The notes under the pieces were generated by a model. It worked only from the letters and a program-made list of their open reading frames with translations. It did no database searches and was not told where the DNA came from. Positions 44,574 to 56,697 of a stretch of DNA of 64,000 bases are shown here, in pieces (position 1 is the first letter of the stretch; each line of letters opens with the position of its first letter). Source of the stretch: Pollenia angustigena. Its lineage: Eukaryota; Arthropoda; Insecta; Diptera; Polleniidae. Location: positions 99,844,151 to 99,908,150 of the forward strand of contig OV884060.1 of assembly GCA_930367215.1 (NCBI GenBank), written 5' to 3'. The position numbers and the translations under genes are program-made.

Positions 44574-46009
44574 TATATGAATGTTAATACTACATGATGC
44601 ACTTCTTTTGTACCTTCGTTGAAAAAATTTAATTCACTTACAATGTATTTCAAAAAAGAAGATCAAAGAGAGTTTTGGCGCTGAAGTGTAGATATATAGT
44701 AGAACTCCAACTTCATACATACATAAATCCAATATTTGTTTAAAACTAAACACAAAAATTCTTTCTTTGCTGCTTTTAGTTAACTACTATTAATTATTTA
44801 ATAGTGCAATTTCCTTTTTGTCTTCACTAATCATTTTTACTTTCTTCTAAAAAAAAAACTAAACAGAATATATATTATGGCGACTTTTTTTAAATTTTTG
44901 GCGGATTTTAGCGACTTGGAATAAAATTTATTTTATAAGATTTATAAAAAATATTTTTATTAATTTAAATTATCTATATTTTATTGTCAAAAAGGTAAAA
45001 ATAAAGGCTTTGGCGATTTTGGCGATTTTTGACATTGAATTTGGCGAAAAAGGTCAAAATCGATCTGACAACCCTGCTCACATTTTGTTTTTTGTCAACA
45101 CTACGGAACAGAAGTGCTAAACAAATGTTTTCGAAATAAGCATTGCTTGATATGGAACAGGCTCAAAGTATAAAATTACAATTCCATGCTTTCTTCTCAT
45201 TGATTTTTGATAGTAAAGTACAATTTCCCTAAAAGCAAACATAACTCATATACATATTTGTTATTTTTTACGATGGTTTCTTTTCAAAACAAAAATTTGT
45301 CATTTTATTAAAAATATGCAATTTGGTGTTTTGCTCTCTTAAAGAGTAGCATGTTTTATTCAAAAAAAATTCGCCCTTAATAATGGCAAAAGGTATTGAA
45401 CTTTTCGCCCCCTTTTGAATCGACAGTGTTGAGAGTGCCCTAACAGGCATGAAAACAAGAGGTTAAAATTGCTAAATTAGCGAAAATTCCCAAATATTTG
45501 GTAACAGCGGTATGAAAGCAAAGTCTCAAATTTATTAAAAATCGTAAAAGCTTAAAAAAATCTGACACTTACAGGAAAAAATCGCTTTAATCGAGAAGAT
45601 GGTTACAATTCGCGAACCGATTGCAAAATTTAAAACAAACACTAAAATTTATTTGAGATCGCTAAATCGGAAAATTACATAAAAAGTATTAAAAAATTTG
45701 CTATAATGATAAAGAATAAACTTTTTGTCAGGTGTTAAAAACAGGACAGAGCATTCCATAAAAAAATTAAGTTTTTTGAGCTCTTCCTACCTGAAATATT
45801 ATTTTTTTTGTTTGCTTAAAAAAAACCTTGGTCTTATTTTGTTAATTTAAATGGGAAATACTGCTTATAAAAAACTTGACCCTTTTTTTTATTGAAATAC
45901 CCTTTTTTTGACCCCTTTTTCTGGAAAATCCCCTTTTTGTGACCCTTTTCGAAAATTTCCAACGGTAACCCTGCTCAGAACAAACAGAGTAGATATTGCC
46001 CCAGTATTT

Positions 46010-47560
46010 ACTCTCGGTAGTTAGTAGTAACCGTAGTTAGTCGTTTTACCCGAACACCTCGCTCTCGAATTCCGTTAGTGCCCGAGTAAACCGAACCAGT
46101 ATTTAGTCGTATATTAGCCGAACACCTCGCTCTCGAATTCCGTTGGTGTCCGAGTAGTTTAACCTGTAGTTAGTCGTTTTACCCGAACACCTCGCTCTCG
46201 AATTCCGTTGGTGCCCGAGTAAACCGAACCAGTATTTAATCGTATATTAGCCGAACACCTCGCTCTCGAATTCCGTTGGTGTCCGAGTAGTCACAAAGTA
46301 TACAGAGATGAAAAAAGTGACGTATGAAAAATTCCAAAATCATTTGCGAGGGCAGCTTTCGAAGAAAGAGAAAGAAAACGTTTTTTGTTAGTGAAGTGAC
46401 AATGCGTAAAAACAGGCCGCTACTATCTACACAAATTGCATAATCAAAACAAAAAACGCAAAAAGGGCAGCTTTCGAAGAAAAAGACAGAAAAAAACACA
46501 ATATTTTCTGTCTCGTAACGCCTCTGTATACTCTGTGGAGTAGTTTAACCCGTAGTTAGTCGTTTTATCCGAACACCTCGCTCTCGAATTCCGTTGGTGC
46601 CCGAGTAATACCGAACCAGTATTTAGCCGTACACCACGCTCTCGCATTCCGTTGGTGCCCGAGTAGTTAAAACCAGTAGTTAGTCGTATTTACCCGAACA
46701 CCTCGCTTTCGAATTCCGTAAGTGCCCGAGTAAAACCGAACCAGTATTTAGTCGTACACCACGCTCTCGCATTCCGTTGGTGCCGAGTAGTTAAACCAGT
46801 AGTTAGTCGTATTTACCCGAACACCTCGCTCTCGAATTCCGTAGGTGCCCGAGTAAAACCGAACCAGTATTTAGTCGTACACCACGCTCTAGCATTCCGT
46901 TGGTGCCCGAGTAGTTAAACCAGTAGTCCACGCATTCTTACCAGTAGTGAATACGAACCAGCACTCAACCCGTAGTTAGTCGTATTAAGCCGACCGCCGA
47001 ATTCCATTCGGCAGCCGACTTAATACCAACCGTATTTAACCGAACCTGATAAACCAGAACCGTATTTAGTATGGTACCCGAAGTATTCTACCAGTATTTA
47101 ACCGAACCGTATTTAACCGAACCTGATAAACCAGAACCGTATTTAGTATGGTACCCGAAGTATTCTACCAGTATTTAACCGAACCGTATTTAACCGAACC
47201 TGATAAACCAGAACCGTACTTAGTATGGTCCCCGAAGTATTCTACCAGTATTTAACCGAACCTGATAAACCAGAACCGTATTTAGCATGGTACCCGCAGT
47301 ATTCTACCAGTATTTAACCGAACCGTATTTAACCGAACCTGATTAACCAGAACCGTAGTTAGCCGAACGCCAAGGCCTCCGAAATAACTTGGTGTCCGAA
47401 GTATTTTTAAGTAATTTTTAGTATTTAAGACCGTAGTTAGTCGCACCATGGCCAGACAACCGTCAGCCACCGACCTATGCGAGGCCGCAGTTAGCCGAGC
47501 ACCCGAGGTTGCGAGATCCTCTTGTGTTCGAAGCGCTCGGCCTAACTAGTCAAAGTAGTT
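46010..47560 (+). repeat. Minisatellite array inside the solo LTR
   Basis: Many copies of CCGAACACCTCGCTCTCGAA, TTCCGTTGGTGCCCGAGTA and GTAGTTAGTCGT alternate at about 60-70 bp spacing (46010-46960). A second array of about 60-bp units with AACCGAACCTGATAAACCAG and ATGGTACCCGAAGTATTC follows (47030-47350). GC is above that of the surroundings. Confidence 0.88.
46292..46537. mobile_element. 246-bp MITE in the LTR array, 7-bp flank repeat GAGTAGT
   Basis: Ends CACAAAGTATACAGAG and (mirrored) CACAGAGTATACAGAG; GAGTAGT at 46285-46291 and 46538-46544. It interrupts one minisatellite unit. The inner GGCAGCTTTCGAAGAAA occurs twice. Confidence 0.75.
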
Positions 47561-48142
47561 AGTCGTGTGTACAGCCAACTACGGGGCGCACCGAATGCTC
47601 CGTACACGGCATAGTTTCGATCGTAGATGTAGATACTAACAATCATAGCCGAAACCCGTTTATTATCTTCTCTGCCAGATCGAATACTCAGTAACTAAAC
47701 GATGCTCCACGGAACGCCACCGTACGTGCCTACTGGCAGCAACATCTAGCCGTTTCGTAACGTCATCAGCCGTACGTGCACGGAATTACGCTTCCTCAGC
47801 ACCCGTTCCCGTCTACAGCCACGCCGAATCAGTCGAAGGCCGTCGTAGTTCTAAGTGTTTAGAGTAGATTAAGATTTCATAAATAAAGCTTTGTTAAAAT
47901 TATTGTAAGCGAACATCCACGAAAACATCCCGTGTTTCATTTCAAAGGAAGCAGACCTTCGAATTGACCCTGGACAGACTGAGTCATACCTCAGCTGGGA
48001 AAGTAAACTGCGTTACACTGTCAAACCAAACATTTTCGAACATGTCGGCTGCCGATGTTCTTTGTTGTGTGCAACTTTTCGTTTTTTTCTTTTGCCTTCA
48101 CTGCAACTGTTTTCATTTAATGAATCAGAAGTAAAAGCAATG

Positions 48143-48367
48143 TGTTATGATCGAGTTGAAGTCTCTAAATATCCATACTCTTTACAAAGTGTTAATATGG
48201 CAATACCACCATATATATTTTTACATCATCATTCTTTTATATCCTTTTTCAATTGTCTTTTTCTTTTTAACATGAACGTGCTTTCATTAATAGATTTAAT
48301 TTAGTTATAATAAATAAGCATATTAATAATTGAAAAAGCGTGTATAATTATTCCGGGAAATACAACA
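48143..48367 (+). repeat. 5' LTR of the mag-like element
   Basis: 225 bp, uninterrupted, TG...CA ends. Matches 54979-55049 joined to 56698-56851 of the 3' LTR. Confidence 0.93.
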
Positions 48368-48369
48368 GT

Positions 48370-48390
48370 TGGCGACGAGGATGGGATTCG
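48370..48390 (+). promoter_or_regulatory. Primer binding site, complementary to tRNA-Ser 3' end
   Basis: TGGCGACGAGGATGGGATTC begins 2 bp after the LTR. It is complementary to a fly tRNA-Ser acceptor end with CCA, the primer used by mag-type elements (family knowledge). Confidence 0.8.
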
Positions 48391-48634
48391 TTTCAATTAT
48401 TAATTTTTTTTGTACAATTAATAATACTTTTTTTTTCTTGTTGAAGCAAGTGCAAGCTTACAAGACAAAATGGATGCCAAACAATTTTCACAGTATATGA
48501 AAGTTCAACAGGACTTAATAATACAAATGTCGAGGTTGTCTGCTGGTACTTCAAGTGCAGTGCAAGGCAATACCAACATCAACACGGCGCACTATGCTTC
48601 GTTCCCATATAACGAAGGGACAAAAATAGAAGGA

Positions 48635-50960
48635 GTTGTCAGATATTTTTGAAATTTGGTACACTAGCATAAAAAAGCTTAGTTAAGAAAAATTAGAATT
48701 TTTGGAAAAATCGGCCCAAGGACACGCCTACCTCCCATGTGTCCTGAAATTGAAAAATGTAATTTTAGCTTCAATAAAGCCCACAAAATTACAAAAAGTG
48801 GTCATGCTGATACAAACAAATGCAACTTGCAACGTGTGTGTAAATATTTATTTAAATCGGGCTAAGGATTCAAGGTCCTGTAATATATCCTCTTTCTTAA
48901 AAACGCTATCACTCCTACAAAAAAATTTGGGTAAAATCGGATTATCAATGTGGAAAATACAAGAACATCATTAATTGAAAAAAAGGCTAAAACGGTTAAA
49001 ATGCTCTTGCAAAAACAAAACTATAAGGATATTGGAAAGATAACATAAATGAAAAAATTAAAGAGGAAAACTAGCAATGTTAACGTCATTAAAAAATGAT
49101 AAAAAAATCATATCGCACTTGATCCATCAAAATTTTTATTTTTCCACTTTCCGCTGTAAAAATAGCGTGCTATTTTGCCTACTTTTTGGTAGTGAAATGG
49201 TTGGTTTAAAAATTAATTTTCATATGCCTTTAATATTAAATTTAAAATTGTTTTGCTTCTACTGAACATTTTGAGTTAATACCCTCCTGTTGATTAAGTG
49301 CATTATATATTCATAAACAAATTAAAATTTTGGATTTTGAAACACTGCCACTGCCACTGGAGCATGGGCGCCAAAATTTCATAATTTCTTAAAAATTATA
49401 ATAGCTTAACTTAATAATTATTTTTATCACTCCTAAAATAAAAAACGTTAAAAAAAACATATAAAGACAAACTTATAACAAAGCATCATCGCTACTTGAT
49501 TCTTCCCAAAACCAATTTTCGCTTAACGAAGAACTCATCTCGTCTTCTATTATCTCATCTTCGATTTCAACATTTTCTCCAAGAATATATTTCCCAATTT
49601 TAGCATCTATTATTTTATTTTTAATCTTAATGTTTCTCTTTGATGATAATACGGGATCTGAAGACAACAACAAATATGTCATTAAATTAAAAACACCGAA
49701 GGTTTTTAAAAACTTAGCTCGAGTTATTTTTTTATGGCCCACTGAACTTTTTAATTTTTTTAAAGGTGTTTGGAATGTGTAAAGAAAAACTATTTAATGT
49801 TTGTAGAACTTTTTAATCCTTTAAACACACGTTTTAAAGGTTTTCAATAAGAATATTTAAAAAAGAGACTTAAATGACTCCTAAAAATAGGAGTCATTTA
49901 ATCCTAAAAATGGGAGATAGAGGGTTAGATAATATGTTGAGCTCAGAAGTAGATTTATTACATTTTTTCGATTTATTTCATACGACTTTGCTGAAACACA
50001 ATTTGATAATAATATATGATAATTTACAACTTTACTGTTTTAAGCATTATGCTTATATCACACGAACTTACAACCCCTAGTGAAATTCGATGCAGAAAAT
50101 TGTTGTAGAATATTTTAACCCTTTAAACGTACGTGTTAGTGGTGTTCTATGAGGAGGGGCTGAAATGACCCCTAAAAATGGCTGATAGTTCTATGAAAAG
50201 AACCGTCATCAAATTTTATTAAAATTATCTATTAACCTTATTTAGCTCAGAATTAGATTTAATACATTTTTTTTGACTTACTCAAAACGCCTTTTAAAAA
50301 AAAATTAAAAACTTCAGTGGTTTTGGTCTTCTAATGATATAATTTATTTCTTTTATTTTTTAACATTCAAAATATAAATTCGTGTTGCGCAATGATATTA
50401 AACACTCTTAAATGCCTGATATTTGAGTAAAAATCATAAAATAAGGCATTTCAAAAAACGCATTTTTTTTAAGTTGTGGTAAAAAATAGGCACTAATTTT
50501 TGAATACCCTGTTAGCTAAGAGTATAAACTTACTAAAACAGAAATAAAAAAATATCTAATTTTATATAATTTTTTTTATACTCCATCAAACTTAAGTAAT
50601 TTTTGGATTTTCAACAAAAAAAAATGTGTTTTTCAGAGCAATATAAAAAGTTATTTTGTAAATAAATACTAAATACTAAATTATAAATTTTAATTTCATT
50701 GCAAATATATCAAAGTACTTGAAAACCAAATTTCGAGCGACTTTTTAAAAAAATGAATTTTTCAGAATTATTATTGTGAAACAACTAAAACTAATTTTTC
50801 TGTTAAATAATTTTTGCAAGAAATTATCTGCTTTTAACGCCCTCTCGTGGTGGCAAAAGCAATCAGAAAATTTTTTTTGTTAACATTTATTTGAGATACC
50901 TTATTATCTTTCAAAAAATCTGTATTTAAAAACAATTTGAGACAAAAATTTTTTTTTGAT
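48635..50960. mobile_element. Unclassified 2.3-kb insertion in gag
   Basis: Interrupts gag. Both borders show GACAAAAAT in inverted orientation (near 48620 and 50965), perhaps part of the ends. It contains a diverged direct repeat (TGTAGAAC/TTTTTAACCCTTTAAAC...GCTCAGAA.TAGATTTA) at about 49800-49970 and 50103-50270, and a minus-strand ORF (49742-49473) with an acidic tail (EIEDEIIEDEMSSSLSE) that I do not recognise. Confidence 0.5.
49473..49742 (-). CDS. Unknown ORF with acidic C-terminus in the gag insertion
   Basis: 89 codons from MGHKKITRAKFLKTFGVFNL to a Ser/Asp-rich end. A possible terminal exon of a transposase or accessory gene, but without a known motif. Coding status is uncertain. 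Confidence 0.25.
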   Translation of the reverse strand: MGHKKITRAKFLKTFGVFNLMTYLLLSSDPVLSSKRNIKIKNKIIDAKIGKYILGENVEIEDEIIEDEMSSSLSENWFWEESSSDDALL

Positions 50961-51722
50961 TTTTGTCTATGTGTCGAAGCATAGTGCGGCGTTGGTTCCT
51001 AATTTCGAAGCTTTTGATCCGGCAAAGGAGACGTACCATAATTACATTCAGCGGTTCCAAAATTACGTAAACATGAAAGGCGCTGATGGTAATAAGGAGT
51101 ACTGTACGAAGCTCCTTTTAAATTCGATTGGTGCTAAGCATTTTGATAGGGTGACCGCATTAGCGGCACCAAAAGTAGCAGCAGAGCTACAGTACGATGA
51201 GTTGTTGAAGCTGTTGGAAAATTATTTGGCCCCAAAAAGAAATGTGCTTGTGGCACAACACAGATTTCTATCAAGATATCAGGGTGAAGGACAGTCAGTG
51301 GCAGATTTTGTGGCGACACTTCGCACTGATATTATCGATTGCGAATTTGTGTCAGAGTGCAAGTGCAAAAGTTCAATTGCTGATGTGTTTTTGAGGGCAC
51401 AATTTATCCGTGGTATTATTGACAACGGAATGCGTGAGCAACTGCTTCAATCTGAATCTTCAAAATTCGAAGCAGCAAAATATGAAATATGAATTGTCAC
51501 ATGCTGCGACAAATTCATCCAGTGCAACTTTAAATAAAATTTTCAATAAAAGAAAAACTAATAATCGTACTAGACCTCAACAACCCCAACACAAACGAAA
51601 AATAAATTATGAGCAATTGGGTATTGCGGGGTTATGTTTATGATGTGGTAAAAATGATCATTTTGCGAAGGAGTGTCGCTCCAGTCCAAAACTAAAATGC
51701 GATTTGTGCGCAAAGCACGGGC

Positions 51723-54700
51723 ATGTACATAGCTAAAGTCTGCATTGCTTTTTTTTTGGCGGTTAGTCCTAATGCCGGACCTAAAAATAAACCCAGTACA
51801 CGGGGAAATTCAACAAATCAAGTGCGTGTCGATAATTCTAATTACGGAATTTACAAAATTGTTGATGTTTACCGCAATGATTACACAAATAGAAATTCTG
51901 AACGCTATTACGCCAACATTTCTATAGAGGGAAAAATTGTTAAATTTGAAGTGGACTCTGGCTATTCATTTTTGCCCCGAAGCGTATTTAAATCATTAAA
52001 GTTGTCTAACGAAATAACGCCTACAAATATAGTTTTCCGCTCCTATACACAAAACACATTTACAGCTGACGGCAAAGTACGGGTGCTCATTAAATTCAAC
52101 AATATTTCGATTTTTGATGACATTTATGTTGTACCAGACGGTTGTACAGCCTTAATAGGCCGAACCTGGATACGCCGCCTAAATATTAACCTAAATGAAT
52201 TAGATCAAATTAATTCAGATATGTCTGTTACCAATTCTATTACAGATTCGAACCAAATTCAAGATTTAATGATCGAATTTGCATCTGTCTTTGAACAGAA
52301 AATTGGGTGTATCCCTAACTACAAGGTTTCATTGCAATTGCGTGAAAATGTCAAACCTAGCTACACCAAAGACCACCAAATTCGATACGCGTTGGCAGAA
52401 CGTGTCAACAAAGATCTCGAAGATTTGGAAAAAGAGGGAATCATCACTAAAGTGGCAAACGGTGACTGGGGTTCACCCTTAGTGGTCATCCCTAAAGCTG
52501 ACGTAAATCAAAGGTTGGTAGACGCACATTACCCAATACGCAAAATAGATCAAATTTTCAACAGCCTCAAGGATTCGAGATTTTACTGTCGCCTCGATCT
52601 TTTCAAGGCTTATTTGCACGTTCCCGTTGATGAACTTTCATCTGAAATTCAAACAATTTCCACGCATAAAGGTACAATTCGTATGAACCGGTTGTCTTTC
52701 GGTATTAAAACGGCTCCTGCTGAATTCAATAGAATCGTAGATCAAATATTGCGTGAAATTCCAAAGACAGAATCCTATTTCGATGACATTGTGGTCCATG
52801 GTGAGTCTTTAGCCGAGTGCAAAGCTAATCTAAAATCTTGTTTGTCTCAACTCAAAAAGTACGACCTTCACTTGAATCTTACCAAATGTACGTTCTATCA
52901 AAAATAAATTGAATTTTTGGGTCATACCGTGGAGTATATAAAGTAAAGGCCATTGTTGAGATGCCACAACTAAAAAGTGTGGAGGATGTCCGTCGATTCC
53001 TTGGCATGGTCACATACTACTCCAGGTTTATACCCAATGCTTCTACGTTAACTACTCCGTTACATATGTTATTACGTAAAAATGCAATTTTTAAATGGAA
53101 CTTCAGTTGTCAAAAATCATTCAATGAACTGAAAAAAGAGATTGCCAGTGAGAGAGTGCTAATGCCGTTCAATCCGAATTTAAAGGTTCAACTTGCGTGT
53201 GACGCTAGTCCCACAGGGATAGCAGGCGTTTTGTCTCATATCGTGGAAGATGAGGAAAGGCCAATTGCGTTTACATCAAGGTCGTTAACTGCTGCCAAAC
53301 GGAATTACTCTCAACTTGACCGTGAGGCTTTGGCGATAGTGTATTCTGTGCAACATTTCCATGAATATGTCTATGGTAGACTTTTCAAACTTATTACGGA
53401 CAACCAGCCTCTATCCCGGATTTTTCACCAAAATTCAAAATTACCGCAAATGACTTCATCTAGGCTTCAAAGGTATGCTGCTTTCCTGACCGGCTACAAC
53501 TACGAGGTTACTACAAAAAAAAAACGAGGAAAATGTTAATGCCGATTCTTGTCAAGATCCCCTTTACCCACAGGTATGTCTTGTATCAATTTTATGGATG
53601 AGCAAATAGAGTGTTGCGATTCCACTTTGTTACAAATAAATTCGTTAGAATTAAATTACAATTCAATTCGCAATGCTACAAAAAGAGATGCACAACTTTC
53701 AAAAATCATGAAGGAATTGCGTAGTTCAGACGTAATCGATACGGAGTATACCATTGATTCCGATATTTTATTCAGGGGAAAAAGGGTCATGATTCCTAGT
53801 TCACTACAACAAGCGGTACTAAATGCACTCCATTACACACACATTGGTATAACCAAAATGAAGCAACTGGCAAGGAGGGTCGTATTCTGGTCTTCAATAG
53901 ACAAGGATATCGAGAGGTGGGTTCGTTCGTGTGCTACTTGTGCCTCTGTTCAAAATAATCCTCCAAAAGCTATTTTACATCCGTGGGATGAACCACAATA
54001 AAATTGGCAACGTTTACACATTGACTACGCAGGGCCCTATCAGGGACATCAATTTCTGGTAGTCATCGACTCTAAATCTAAATGGGCAGAAGTGGGCGTG
54101 TGCTCATCGGCACCAACGTCAGCATCAACCATCGAAATGTTATCTAACATCTTCGCTAGGAATGGATTTTCATATGTTATGGTATCTGACAACGCAACCA
54201 TCTTCAAAAGTGACGAGTTAATTCAATTTTGCCGCAACTCTGGTATTTTTCAAAAATTTATTGCTCCGGGTCATCCGGCAACAAACGGACTGGCCGTAAA
54301 GAATGTCCAGACTTTAAAGAAACGACTGGCAGCTATGTCAGACGATATATCCCCCATACCTAAAAAGGTTCCAGAGATACTTTTCCGATTCGGGGCGACA
54401 CCTCTGCAAAATGGGAAATCGCCATCAGAGCAGTGAGCGGAAGGCAAATTAGAATCCAACTAGATGCTTTAAAGCCTCCAAAGTATTGTAAAAATTCCAC
54501 TCCAGATATAACGGTCAGACAGCTAAGTGAGGGAGACCGCGTTTAAGCAAGATATTACAACGTTTATAACCCTGCATGGAAACTTGGTATCATCACTAAA
54601 AAACTTGGTGACATTACCTTGTTCGTCTTGACAATGGGTTCATATTTAAACGTCACTTCAACCAATTACGCGCCACTAATGTACATTTACCTGCAACAAG

Positions 54701-54962
54701 TCAACCGCCTGACACTGAGTCAGACAACGGTCCAATTATGGATCAACAAATTCTTCAATATGCTTTAGCGCATAAAATTCCGGCTCAGGTATTGCGCGAT
54801 GACTTGACATTGCCTTCTACTCCTACAACTACAGAACCACCGCAAGAGCAACCGCAGCCGTCCACTTCACAGAACACTGAAGCTGAATTGACACCAAGCC
54901 GACGAACATCTAGTCGACAAAAGAGACCACCCAGTTATTTTAGCAGTTATATGCGACATTGA
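51723..54962 (+). pseudogene. Pol of the mag-like element: protease, RT, RNase H, integrase
   Basis: The first frame (51723-52907) has protease FEVDSGYSFLP and ALIGRTWIRR, then RT FYCRLDLFKAYLHVPV and YFDDIVVHG (catalytic YxDD intact); the DG.YR..VDY part looks deleted near 52505. RNase H LACDASPTGIAGVLSH is at 53190-53240, YSQLDREALAIVYSV at 53305. Integrase zinc finger H-H-C-C ends with CATCASVQ near 53935. The core has HIDYAGP (54016) and MVSDNATIF (54180), but the Glu position reads GLAVKNVQ (54290), so the third catalytic residue is Val. The tail ends at 54960 in a Pro/Ser/Thr-rich stretch. Stops at 52905, 53537, 53999 and 54434 break it. Confidence 0.9.
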
Positions 54963-55051
54963 TTAAGTGAGGTAGAATTGTTATGATCGAGTTGAAGTCT
55001 CTAAATATCCATACTCTTTACAAAGTGTTAATATAGCAACACCACCATATA

Positions 55052-56697
55052 CAGTGCTGATCAAAAAAATAGACCTTTTTATTTTTTTTAATTTTTTTGA
55101 AATTGCTAAAGGAATTAATTTTATTTCTAGTTTAGTTTTAATACACAATCTAAATACTAAAGTTGAAGCAAAATTTTTTTCTTTTTAATATCTTTATTAA
55201 CATAAAAAAATAAATAATTCACTTTTTTGCTGCTCAAAGTAATAGACTTATTTTAATTATCGTAAGAGGTCTTACGTTTTTTTTTATTAGAGTAAAGTAC
55301 TAAATTAAAAGTATGTAATATAATATTTAAGACTTATTATTTTTTGCTATTTTAGTAACCAGAGTGACCACCATTGTTATCTAGCACAGCTCGAATCCGG
55401 TTGGGCATTGACTCAATTAATTTTCGACATTTTTCAATTGGAATGCCTTCCCAACTGCTTTTCACACTTTCCCAAAGTTGCGATTTATTCGTAAAAACTT
55501 TTCCCTATATGCTTCTCTTTAGTTCCGTCCACAAGTTCTCAATCGGGTTGAGATCAGGAGATTGAGAGGGCCATTCCAAAGAGGATACTTCGTGTTCACT
55601 CAGCCAAGATTTAACCAATTTTGACGAGTGTTTAGGATCATTGTCCTGTTGGAAGTACCAATTTGGTGGCATATGGTTGTTTGCATATGGTAGCATCACA
55701 TCCTTTAAAATATCGCAGTAGATTTTTTTATTCATGATTTCAGTGATCTGGTGTAAAGGTCCTACACCATACCATGAAAATGCGCCCCACACCATAATAT
55801 TGCCTCCACCATGTTTGACCGTTTTTTTGGTATACCGGTCATCCAGCTCTTTACCTTTTGGTCTTCTGACGTTACGGCGACTATCTGAGCCAAATAAATT
55901 TATTTTAGTTTCATCGCTCCACAAAATTTTCTTGAAATCATCAAGAGACCGATTTTGGTATTTTTTAGCAAATTGAATACGAGCTTTTTTGTTCTTGGCA
56001 CTTAATAGAGGAACCTTTCGGGCGACTCTTCCAGGCAAATTATTTTCAAGAAGTCTTCGGCGCACTGACGGAGCACTAATTTCATTATTAATTTCAGCAG
56101 AAATTTTTTTTGATGATATAAATGGATTTTTTTTTGCCAAGAGTACTATACGGAAATCAGTAGTTGACGACGTTTTTCGTGGTCTACCACGTGTTTCTTT
56201 GGTTTTTTTCCACTTTAAAGCATTTCTAATACAGTGTTCGGATCTTGCAAGTGCTCTAGCAATGAAATCTATACTTTTCCCTTCACTTCTTAGATTTTTA
56301 GCAACGCGGCGTTCCTCAATAGTGCAATGTTTTTTTCGCCCCATCTTAAGCAAATATTTTAAATAAATTTAAATGTGTTTTGTTAAATATTTGTTTACTT
56401 ACTTTTTATTAAGCTATCTTGCACAGAACAAGAAAAAAGTTATAAAAAATTCCTTGATACAAGAAAGTTGTTCCAAAAAGGTCTATTATATTGAACAGTT
56501 ACAATTGCACTAAATTATGTTTTTACCACCTACACTTGAAACTCAAAAAATAAATTCCACAAAAATGCAACAATTATTAGAGAAGACATATACAAATCTA
56601 ACGGTAATATTTGATCTCAAGAGAAAAAATGTAAATAAGAACAATTTAAGAACAAACTTTTTCTCTTAGTAACCGCCTATTATATTGATCAGCACTG
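55052..56697 (-). mobile_element. Tc1-like transposon, full length (1,646 bp), TA TSD
   Basis: Ends CAGTGCTGATCAAAAAAATA at the left and CAGTGCTGATCAATATAATA on the other strand at the right. TA at 55050-55051 and 56698-56699. A single gene fills the middle, on the minus strand. It is the youngest layer here: it cuts a gypsy LTR that is itself only about 3% diverged. Confidence 0.93.
55352..56353 (-). pseudogene. Tc1-like DD34E transposase, near intact, one internal stop
   Basis: ATG at 56353 (MLKMGRKKHCTIEERR; the second Met at 56344 is equally likely). N-terminal paired helix-turn-helix with RGRPRKTS as the linker, then WSDETKINLFGSD (first Asp), YFQQDNDPKHSS (second Asp) and SPDLNPIENLW (Glu), with 34 residues between the second Asp and the Glu. 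A TAG after WTELKRSI (near 55505) is the only break. The frame goes on for about 50 residues (EGIPIEKCRKLIESMP) to a TAA at 55352, so the gene is one substitution away from open, or an allele may be. Confidence 0.9.

Larger units (their letters stand above)
42726..45076 (+). mobile_element. hAT element nested in a hAT, TIR CAGGGTTGTCAGAT, TSD CTCACATT
   Basis: Ends CAGGGTTGTCAGAT and mirror; CTCACATT at 42718-42725 and 45077-45084. Both ends are rich in TTGGCGATTT. It keeps a transposase C-terminal remnant at 43290-43453. Confidence 0.9.
42574..45973. mobile_element. hAT element, TIR CAGSGTTACCGTTG, TSD CTCAGAAC
   Basis: Ends CAGCGTTACCGTTG and (mirrored) CAGGGTTACCGTTG; CTCAGAAC at 42566-42573 and 45974-45981. 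Both ends carry TTTGACCC/GGGTCA words. Most of its length is another hAT nested inside. About 1.05 kb of its own, no coding seen. Confidence 0.9.
40767..48017 (+). mobile_element. Solo LTR, about 2.3 kb net, TSD CTGT
   Basis: TGTAACG at the start and CGTTACA at the end, flanked by CTGT at 40763-40766 and 48018-48021. Two hAT elements and one MITE are inserted in it. Its middle is a long tandem array (46010-47560). An AATAAAG near 47881 could be the polyadenylation site. LTRs over 2 kb are known in the Osvaldo/Ulysses group; membership is a guess. No internal region, so a product of LTR-LTR recombination. Confidence 0.8.
48470..51710 (+). pseudogene. Gag of the mag-like element, split by an insertion
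   Basis: Starts MDAKQFSQYMKVQQDLI at 48470, is lost near 48630, and resumes near 50975 with NFEAFDPAKETYHNYIQRFQ, FLSRYQGEGQSVADFVATLR and MREQLLQSE. After a shift near 51490 comes a zinc knuckle (CGKNDHFAKEC then CDLCAKHGHVH) near 51630-51710, with a TGA inside the first Cys motif. It would have formed the particle shell and bound RNA. Dead because of the insertion, shift and stop. Confidence 0.85.

Noticed and set aside
48062..48304. 80-codon ORF across the MITE arm and gypsy LTR
   Set aside because: It spans an element border and is translated from LTR sequence; not a gene.
55734..56366. Plus-strand ORFs of 80 and 125 codons
   Set aside because: Antisense to the Tc1 transposase.
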